A DNA stretch of 20,069 nt from positions 1 to 20,069 of the IMG/VR virus record IMGVR_UViG_3300044972_000191. One strand, given 5' to 3'. Shown in pieces: positions 14,846 through 20,069 of this stretch (position 1 is the first letter of the stretch; the number at the start of each line of letters is the position of its first letter). Made by a program: the position numbers and the translations under genes. The notes under the pieces are model-generated. The model had not been told where the DNA came from. It ran no database searches and worked only from the letters and a program-made list of their open reading frames with translations. The DNA comes from a virus.

Positions 14846-15077
14846 CGTTCAGCCCCTCCTCCATCAACTCCACCACCCGGTCATAGTTGACCACGGTGTA
14901 AAGCACCTCGTACATGCCCTTAGCGTAGTACAGGTCTTCTACGCTACTGATGTTGCGGATAGCGCCCTCTTTAAGGGCCTCCATCCGGTCGGCCATGTCC
15001 TTGCTGAACACTTCCCAGCCTCTGGACGCCATCATGTAGCGGATCTCGTCAATGATCTTCTGAGTCTCGTAGTCCAT
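14829..15077 (-). CDS. Conserved-type small phage protein of unknown function (82 aa)
   Basis: An acidic, helical protein beginning DYETQKIIDEIRYMMASRGW and ending with an acidic helix. I have seen this kind of protein between portal and scaffold genes of podoviruses, but know no function. A GGGGAGGGG ribosome binding site precedes the ATG. It overlaps the zinc ribbon gene by 17 bases, so the two are likely co-translated. No enzymatic motif, signal or membrane segment is visible. Confidence 0.7.
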   Translation of the reverse strand: MDYETQKIIDEIRYMMASRGWEVFSKDMADRMEALKEGAIRNISSVEDLYYAKGMYEVLYTVVNYDRVVELMEEGLNDADHF

Positions 15078-15097
15078 AACCCCTCCCCTTTACTTTG

Positions 15098-17068
15098 TTA
15101 CGACGCGAGCGTCTGTCCCTGCTGTTTAATCTTCTCCAGATTAGCCTCGGCCAGCAGAGCCTTGATAGCCAACTCAATGCCCTTCAACTGCGTAGTAATC
15201 ATGGACAGTTTGTTCTGCTCCTCAAAAGCCTCAACCTCGCGGAGGTTAATGGCGTTCTTAATCTGCTCGTTGGCCTGCTCCTCGTCCATCGTGTCGGCTT
15301 CGATGAGCGTCTTCTGGGCCTTTGCCATTGCAAGCTGGGCCTCGGCCTGTGCCTTCTGAGTACGGGCCTCCTGCTCGGCCATAGCAAGCTGCTGAGTCTG
15401 CATTTGCATCTGCATCATCTGCTGCTGCATCTGCTCCGCTTCGGGGTTCTGAGGGGGATTAATCCACTCCTCAATTGCGGAACTGATATCGGCCTTGTGA
15501 GGGCTGGACGAGTTGTCAAAGATGGCCTTTACAATGGCGTAAAACGGCTTGGAGTCCTGCGGCACCAGCGCCAGCGTCTGGGTCATCTGCTGCTGTTCAA
15601 TTTCCCGGGCCATGATCCCGAGAGTGCCCTTGATCCGGAACGTGTAGTCCTTGGGGAACTCCCCGTCGAACTGGGCGTACCGCAAGTAAATCTTGTTGAC
15701 CAGCGGCCGCAAAAAGTCCATCTCAATGCGCTGCATCGTGCGGCGGGACCGCTTGATGAACGCCGAGGAGAACATGGCACGGTCGGTGGGGCCGCTGGTG
15801 TTCTGGTTAAACGATGCTCCCGGGTCCATTGCCCCGGTAGCCGTCTGGACCATGCGCTCCATGTCGGCCGCGTTCTCAAACAACGTCGGGTTGACGTTGC
15901 CCAGCGAGAACCCCTGAATAACGTCTGCTGGAGCCCCTGTGGTGCCCCAGAACTTACCGGGCCACACCCCAAGGTTCATGCCTCGCGGGAGGCGCGTAAC
16001 GTCTCCAGCGATCATTGGGTGGGCCACAAGGGCCTGTGCGTCAAGCCGCGCCCGGACCGTGGTGTCCAGCGCCTTCTGGGGGTGGTACGCCTTCTCCACC
16101 ACACCTCGGCCCCAGAAGTACCCGGGAATAGAGTCGTGCTGGTACGCTACAAACGAACGATCCTCACCCTTGATAGGGTTAGGCTTCGCGTTTAGTAGCG
16201 TGGACCCGTTGGCAATCGTGACAATCGACTCGACCAGATCAAGGTCGCTCGCGCTGTCCATGACAGCCTGAGAAGCCTCGTTCTGGTCCCCCTGAGCGGC
16301 CAACAGCAGCTTGGCCGGGACCAGCCCGTGGTACTCGGCAATCAGAACCGCGTCCGAGTTAGGAACGGTCATCTGCTCCCCGTTAGCGGGAGCGTTAGGG
16401 CCCTCGTAGGGCTGGACCTCAACCTTACGGTACACCCCGTCTTCCATCATCTGACGGATGCGGTGCAGAGGGACCGTGGTCTCGTGAAACGCCCCAAGCA
16501 TCTCGTCAATGCTGTCCGTGGTCGGGTCGGGCACAAACTGGAGGGGCTCAACGGCCACCAACTCGACGCAGACCACTTCTCGCTTGCCGTTACCGTAATC
16601 CTCCATCTTGGTGGAGGTTACAATCTTTCCGATACCGGTACCGTAGAGGGCCCCGATAAGGACCGCCTTGGAGACGGCCTGCGGAACCCGGTACTGCTCC
16701 ATCCGCTCGCGCAGAAGATCGCGGGCGGCGGTCATCTCGGCTTTCTTGGCCGGGTCTTTGATATCAAGCAGATCCTGCTCAAGGTCGAACCACTGCTCGC
16801 GGCCAAACAGGGCTTCCTCGATCTCCGCAACCGTCGCGTCCACGGCCTGCATTGTCGCCGGGACGATGATCTTGGCGCGTTCACTCTTGCGCTGCTTGTC
16901 GGACGGGTCCGCCATACCCCGCCAAAGGCGGTAGTACTCGTCCCACTTTCCTTTGTGATTCGTGTCGCGGTGAGTGCGCCACGGGTCCAGCCGCGCCAGC
17001 AACCACCCCACCAAGCCCGGGCGAGGAGAATTGTTCTGGGGAACGTCGCTGTCTACGATAAGGTTCAT
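15098..17068 (-). CDS. Portal protein (head-tail connector)
   Basis: A 656-aa portal of the podovirus type, forming the ring through which DNA is packaged and ejected. Diagnostic stretches include the early WDEYYRLWRGM (42-52), the region 66-95 with AKIIVPATMQAVDATVAEIE, SKAVLIGALYGTGIGKI (133-149), VEPLQFVPDPTT (173-184), and YHPQKALDTTVRARLDAQ (328-345). About 545-650 is a Gln/Met/Glu-rich helix, probably a coiled coil at the C-terminal barrel end. It starts at TAATG, overlapping the stop of the DUF6496-like gene. Position between terminase and scaffold supports the call. Confidence 0.9.
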   Translation of the reverse strand: MNLIVDSDVPQNNSPRPGLVGWLLARLDPWRTHRDTNHKGKWDEYYRLWRGMADPSDKQRKSERAKIIVPATMQAVDATVAEIEEALFGREQWFDLEQDLLDIKDPAKKAEMTAARDLLRERMEQYRVPQAVSKAVLIGALYGTGIGKIVTSTKMEDYGNGKREVVCVELVAVEPLQFVPDPTTDSIDEMLGAFHETTVPLHRIRQMMEDGVYRKVEVQPYEGPNAPANGEQMTVPNSDAVLIAEYHGLVPAKLLLAAQGDQNEASQAVMDSASDLDLVESIVTIANGSTLLNAKPNPIKGEDRSFVAYQHDSIPGYFWGRGVVEKAYHPQKALDTTVRARLDAQALVAHPMIAGDVTRLPRGMNLGVWPGKFWGTTGAPADVIQGFSLGNVNPTLFENAADMERMVQTATGAMDPGASFNQNTSGPTDRAMFSSAFIKRSRRTMQRIEMDFLRPLVNKIYLRYAQFDGEFPKDYTFRIKGTLGIMAREIEQQQMTQTLALVPQDSKPFYAIVKAIFDNSSSPHKADISSAIEEWINPPQNPEAEQMQQQMMQMQMQTQQLAMAEQEARTQKAQAEAQLAMAKAQKTLIEADTMDEEQANEQIKNAINLREVEAFEEQNKLSMITTQLKGIELAIKALLAEANLEKIKQQGQTLAS

Positions 17069-17253
17069 TAGGCGTTAGCGCGGTCGGTAGACTGGCGGTC
17101 GCGGCCCGATTCGGAAAGCGCGATGGCAATTGCCTGCTTGCGGCTCTTGACCACGGGGGCCTTCTTGGGACCCTTCGGATCCGGGCCGCTGTGGAGTGTG
17201 CCACGCTTAAACTCGCCCATGACCTTGGCAACCTTGTCAGATTTCTTTTTCAT
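17068..17253 (-). CDS. DUF6496-like small basic protein (61 aa)
   Basis: Very basic. The pattern KVAKVMGEFKRGTLHSG (7-23) followed by VKSRKQAIAIALSE (35-48) matches the small proteins I know as DUF6496. The second half recalls a short conserved helix found in several phage and bacterial small proteins. Function is unknown; the charge suggests nucleic acid or virion contact. It begins one base after the preceding TGA and its TAA overlaps the portal ATG, so it is tightly embedded in the packaging operon. Confidence 0.75.
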   Translation of the reverse strand: MKKKSDKVAKVMGEFKRGTLHSGPDPKGPKKAPVVKSRKQAIAIALSESGRDRQSTDRANA

Positions 17254-17254
17254 A

Positions 17255-17509
17255 TCAGCAGTCCCACGCCCGCAGGGATTTGTTAATACGGCTATCCGGA
17301 TCGTTGGCAGTCTTCTTGCTCGTCAACTTCTGCTTCATGCCCGTCATACGGGCGCAGAAAGACTCCTTACGCGGGCCACCTCCCGGCTGGGGAGCTTTCA
17401 GACCGGGCTTATCCGGGTTTGCCCGGTTGTAAGACGCACGGCCCTTGGCATTAAGACCGCCTTCAGGGTCTTTGCCCTCTTTTCTCTGCCACGCGGGCGT
17501 TTTAGCCAT
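17255..17509 (-). CDS. DUF6321-like small basic protein (84 aa)
   Basis: The start is ATG 17509; a longer frame reaching into terL (17674) is shadow sequence. TAGAGG, part of which is the terL stop codon, serves as the ribosome binding site. The protein has two conserved patches: TPAWQRKEGKDPEGGLNAKG (4-23) and, near the end, SFCARMTGMK with KTANDPDSRINKSLRAWDC. I recall this pair from the family DUF6321, found in phages and cyanobacteria. Function is unknown. Lys/Arg/Pro-rich and without membrane segments; a structural or DNA-associated role is possible. Confidence 0.75.
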   Translation of the reverse strand: MAKTPAWQRKEGKDPEGGLNAKGRASYNRANPDKPGLKAPQPGGGPRKESFCARMTGMKQKLTSKKTANDPDSRINKSLRAWDC

Positions 17510-17519
17510 AGTAAAACCT

Positions 17520-18824
17520 CTAGTACCCGGTAAGGGCGTCTTGGGGCTGGTACTCGTCGTCCATTCCCTCAAACTCGTCCATGTAGACGGTAGTCGTGAC
17601 TTGATCGACGTAAGCCAGCGAGTCCAAAAGGTCATCGTGGCTTTTGGAATCCGGAAAATCACACGCTTGCTCAATTAGCTTTGCGTTCCAAGCCCCCGGA
17701 TTTAAACGAATGCGCCCTTTCTGGACGCGCCCTTGCAGAGCCCACTGAATACGGTCGTATTTGCGCTGGTTGCCGTGGGAAAGAGGGACAATTTCAACCC
17801 ATCGGTTAAATTGGCGCATCAAATCCGTCAAATAGGGGTACATGGCGTTTAAAGCCATGCCCTTTTCGATTCCTACCTTGCCGGTACCCACGCTGCGGGC
17901 CGCTTGGAGAATCTGAAGCGCCGTTTCCCGGACTTCCCAGCGCCCGTGGCGGATCTCTTTTACCCACCAGCCCTCGGGGGAGACTTTAGCAATGGTAATT
18001 GCCGTCTCGTCGCGCCGTTTATACTCGGCGTTGCGTTGGTTTGCGGGCTTGGAGAACCCTGCCGGGTCCACCGCAACCACCCACTCGCCTCCGCTAGGCT
18101 CATTTGAGTCAATAATGAACTCGTCGGCTTTAAAAACCTGCCCGCCCGAGGATATAAACGAGGCTTCGATTTCCTGATGGACGAGTTGTGTACTCATGTC
18201 CTTGGTCATCGACAGCAGTTCAGCCCGGTTAATAGCCGGGTTAGCCTCGCTGGTAAACGTAAACGCGGCCCATTCCGGGTCGCCGTCTTCCATCCGCTGG
18301 TCTGCGGTGCGGTACAGTTCGTAGAAGTGATTCTTGCCTTTCGGAGTACCGATAAACAAGGCCGATCCGCGAGCTACCGAGAGCGCGGGACGGACCACTT
18401 CCTGCCAAACGTGGTCAGGCATGTCCTTGTACTCGTCAAGGACAACGTGGGACCACGTAAACCCTCGCAGAGAATCAGGATCGTCCGTGCCAAACAGTCG
18501 CAACCGGCGACCGTTGGGGAACACGATAAGCCCGGTGTTCTCGTACACCGAGCAGGAGTCAATAATGGGCTCAATGACCTTCTTTAAACGAGGCCAGACG
18601 TTCTTCTTTCCCGCCTCAAAGGTCGGGTAGATGTACGCCACCTCAAAGGTCGAGTCCAGCGGAACCCCACCCCACGAAACATCGGAAAGTCCCGCCACGG
18701 TCATTACAACCGTGGCAAGAGTGGTCTTTCCGCTCTGTCTTCCGGCCGCTACTACCTTGAAGCGGGCCGGGTGGTGGAATACCTCAGACTGTTTTTCGTG
18801 GAGGTCAAAGTGAAGTTGTGCCAA
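17520..18824 (-). CDS. terL: Terminase large subunit (packaging ATPase-nuclease)
   Basis: A 434-aa packaging motor. Walker A is GRQSGKTT (28-35), Walker B VVLDE (127-131), and the coupling motif IGTP is at 158-161. The nuclease domain starts near 245 with Asp253 in VVAVDPAG; Glu320 (VGIEKG) and Asp397/Asp398/Asp401 in HDDLLDSLAY are further metal-binding candidates. All expected motifs are intact. The start is a TTG: the only in-frame stop upstream is the 72-aa gene's TAA six codons away, and no ATG or GTG occurs before the Walker A. A G-rich GGGGGGAG lies close to the TTG. No terminase small subunit is recognisable in this window. Confidence 0.95.
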   Translation of the reverse strand: MAQLHFDLHEKQSEVFHHPARFKVVAAGRQSGKTTLATVVMTVAGLSDVSWGGVPLDSTFEVAYIYPTFEAGKKNVWPRLKKVIEPIIDSCSVYENTGLIVFPNGRRLRLFGTDDPDSLRGFTWSHVVLDEYKDMPDHVWQEVVRPALSVARGSALFIGTPKGKNHFYELYRTADQRMEDGDPEWAAFTFTSEANPAINRAELLSMTKDMSTQLVHQEIEASFISSGGQVFKADEFIIDSNEPSGGEWVVAVDPAGFSKPANQRNAEYKRRDETAITIAKVSPEGWWVKEIRHGRWEVRETALQILQAARSVGTGKVGIEKGMALNAMYPYLTDLMRQFNRWVEIVPLSHGNQRKYDRIQWALQGRVQKGRIRLNPGAWNAKLIEQACDFPDSKSHDDLLDSLAYVDQVTTTVYMDEFEGMDDEYQPQDALTGY

Positions 18825-18839
18825 GCTCCCCCCGGATCT

Positions 18840-19058
18840 TTAGCTTACGGCTTCGTTTTCGGGCGGTAGGGGGTCCGTGGAATCCGCAAGGGGAGCAACA
18901 TATGCCTCCTCGTACTCGTCTGCATAAGACTGAAGAAAGGCATCGAGAGCGGGGCCCGTCAACGAACTGATAATCATCTGATCGAACGAGTACGGGCCAA
19001 ACTCAACTCGGATAGTGTAGTAAGGGGCGCTGTCGTTCAGGATCGTAAAGGTAGCCAT
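18840..19058 (-). CDS. Small protein of unknown function preceding terL (72 aa)
   Basis: An acidic protein with a beta-rich N-terminus (ATFTILNDSAPYYTIRVEFG) and the central pattern FDQMIISSLTGPALDAFLQSYADEYE. I do not recognise a domain. It has no helix-turn-helix, which argues against a small terminase subunit. It starts two bases after the stop of the preceding gene, without a convincing ribosome binding site, and ends in the same reading frame as terL with a single TAA and five codons between them. Confidence 0.65.
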   Translation of the reverse strand: MATFTILNDSAPYYTIRVEFGPYSFDQMIISSLTGPALDAFLQSYADEYEEAYVAPLADSTDPLPPENEAVS

Positions 19059-19060
19059 GA

Positions 19061-20069
19061 TTACACCGTGCGACTGAGTTTAACTTTGACCTGACCGGCC
19101 GCGACCGCCGTCGTGTCGGTATCGCCGACCGCGCCCGTAATCGCAATGCCAAGCCCCAGAGGGAAGCGGAAAGCGTTGAATCCGGTCGGGACGGAAGCAG
19201 TGCCGGGAACTCCCGATACCGCAGCCGCAACGGTGATAATCATCTCCGGAACGTCCGTGCCTACTGTAGGCGCAGTGGCCTTGTTGTACAGTTTGACAAA
19301 CGCAACCGTGGCTCCCGTGTTGGTTGCAAAGAACGCCTGTAGGCCGCTAGTACCCGTCAGAATAAGTGCGCCGTTGGTCGTTGCCAGCGAGTTCACAAAG
19401 TACGGGGTAGCCGGAGCAAGGGGTGTGCCTGCCGTGGTCACCGCTGTCACCGTTGAAACGGTAGTGACGGTGCCCGCTAGAATGGTCGCAACAACCGGGA
19501 ACGCTTTGGACTGGTCCGTCGTACCCGGGTTTCGGGGGGAAACGTCAAAGCGGGTGGCGTCCAGCATGTTGACAAGGTGGATGCGCCAGTCGGTCGAGGA
19601 AGCCGGGGCAGTGGCTCCGTTCTCCACCATGAAATACAGTTTGTACTTCTTGTTGGGGTCCGGCATCACACGATCAGAAACAAACTGTCCACCCGTGTTG
19701 GTCATGAGGTTCTGGCCCCAAGCGCGGGTATTGACACGATCCCGCTCAAAGACAAGGCCGTATGTAGTGGCGGAGAGGAAGTGGGGGCCTGTGCCCGTGG
19801 CAACGGTCGTAAATCCCGTGCCGTAGGCAGCGGCAATGTTATCCAGCGTCGAACCTGCCGCACGAAGACGCAAGGCTCCGGTGGTAGCAACGGTGCCTGA
19901 CAGTTCCAGCATCACCGCGTTACGGGCGTTAAGCACTTCAGCAGCCGTCGTGAAGTCGGTGCTGGTGACAAGGCCACCCGCGTCGTTAACCTCAAGGAAC
20001 CCGATACGGAACGTGTTGTTGGCAATGCGCTGGCTCGCGCTAATCTGCACGCGAAGGTCAAGCGGTGCC
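19061..20069 (-). CDS. Virion structural-type protein, N-terminus beyond right edge
   Basis: The frame is open to the window edge. A GTG at 20050 could start it, but codons upstream encode APLDLR directly before VQISASQRIANNTFRIGFLEVND, a continuous beta-rich stretch, and there is no ribosome binding site there. The GTG is therefore probably an internal Val and the gene extends to the right. The visible ~335 residues are rich in Thr, Ala, Val and Gly with many short beta strands (VVATILAGTVTTVSTVTAVTT) and no Cys. This composition suggests a virion protein such as a tail or head decoration component; function is otherwise unknown. It lies just before the 72-aa gene and terL. Confidence 0.7.
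   Translation of the reverse strand, partial: APLDLRVQISASQRIANNTFRIGFLEVNDAGGLVTSTDFTTAAEVLNARNAVMLELSGTVATTGALRLRAAGSTLDNIAAAYGTGFTTVATGTGPHFLSATTYGLVFERDRVNTRAWGQNLMTNTGGQFVSDRVMPDPNKKYKLYFMVENGATAPASSTDWRIHLVNMLDATRFDVSPRNPGTTDQSKAFPVVATILAGTVTTVSTVTAVTTAGTPLAPATPYFVNSLATTNGALILTGTSGLQAFFATNTGATVAFVKLYNKATAPTVGTDVPEMIITVAAAVSGVPGTASVPTGFNAFRFPLGLGIAITGAVGDTDTTAVAAGQVKVKLSRTV

Noticed and set aside
15095-16195. 366-codon open frame on the plus strand
   Set aside because: Antisense to the portal gene; its Leu/His-rich repeats mirror the Gln/Met-rich coiled coil of the portal.
16328-17071. 247-codon plus-strand frame
   Set aside because: Antisense to the N-terminal half of the portal gene, with no family resemblance.
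17510-17674. Upstream extension of the DUF6321-like gene into terL
   Set aside because: The extra 55 residues are shadow sequence of terL; the family starts at the internal ATG 17509, which has its own ribosome binding site.
18840-19058. 72-aa gene as terminase small subunit
   Set aside because: Position before terL is suggestive, but it is very short, acidic and lacks a DNA-binding helix-turn-helix.

Overview
This window is a block of late (virion assembly and lysis) genes from a tailed bacteriophage, most likely a podovirus. All 22 genes I can support lie on the minus strand, so transcription runs from right (20069) to left (1). The DNA is visibly GC-rich, genes are packed almost without gaps, and many start codons overlap the previous stop (TAATG or ATGA). 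Strong GGAG-type ribosome binding sites and several TTG/GTG starts point to a bacterial host. The sequence does not identify the host further. A lytic phage from an environmental sample is a reasonable guess: no integrase, repressor, tRNA, CRISPR or insertion sequence is visible.

Layout in transcription order. Packaging and head genes: an edge-truncated structural-type protein (20069-19061), a 72-aa unknown, the terminase large subunit (18824-17520), two very small basic proteins of the DUF6321 and DUF6496 types, the portal (17068-15098), an 82-aa unknown, an FmdB-like zinc ribbon protein, the scaffolding protein (14519-13740) and the major capsid protein (13677-12745). Head-completion and tail genes: a 295-aa structural protein with fibre-like repeats, a tail-tube A/head-tail adaptor-like protein, a P22 gp10-like tail protein, and two tail fibre proteins with related N-termini, the second carrying a LamG/lectin-type domain. 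Ejection and lysis genes: a coiled-coil membrane protein (holin candidate), a protein with an HExxH (LPD23-like) domain, three large proteins (658, 426 and 727 aa) that look like internal virion/DNA ejection proteins, an M15-type endolysin, and an SprT-like zinc metallopeptidase cut by the left edge.

How the parts fit: terminase pumps DNA through the portal into a shell built by scaffold and capsid protein. The adaptor and gp10-like protein close the head and form the short tail, the fibres bind the host, the large internal proteins are probably ejected with the DNA, and the membrane protein and M15 peptidase would lyse the cell. Control appears concentrated around the capsid gene: a weak terminator/promoter-like junction before the scaffold gene, two mutually exclusive hairpins before the capsid gene, and a strong GAAA-loop terminator just after it. 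No gene-free stretch exceeds about 80 bases.
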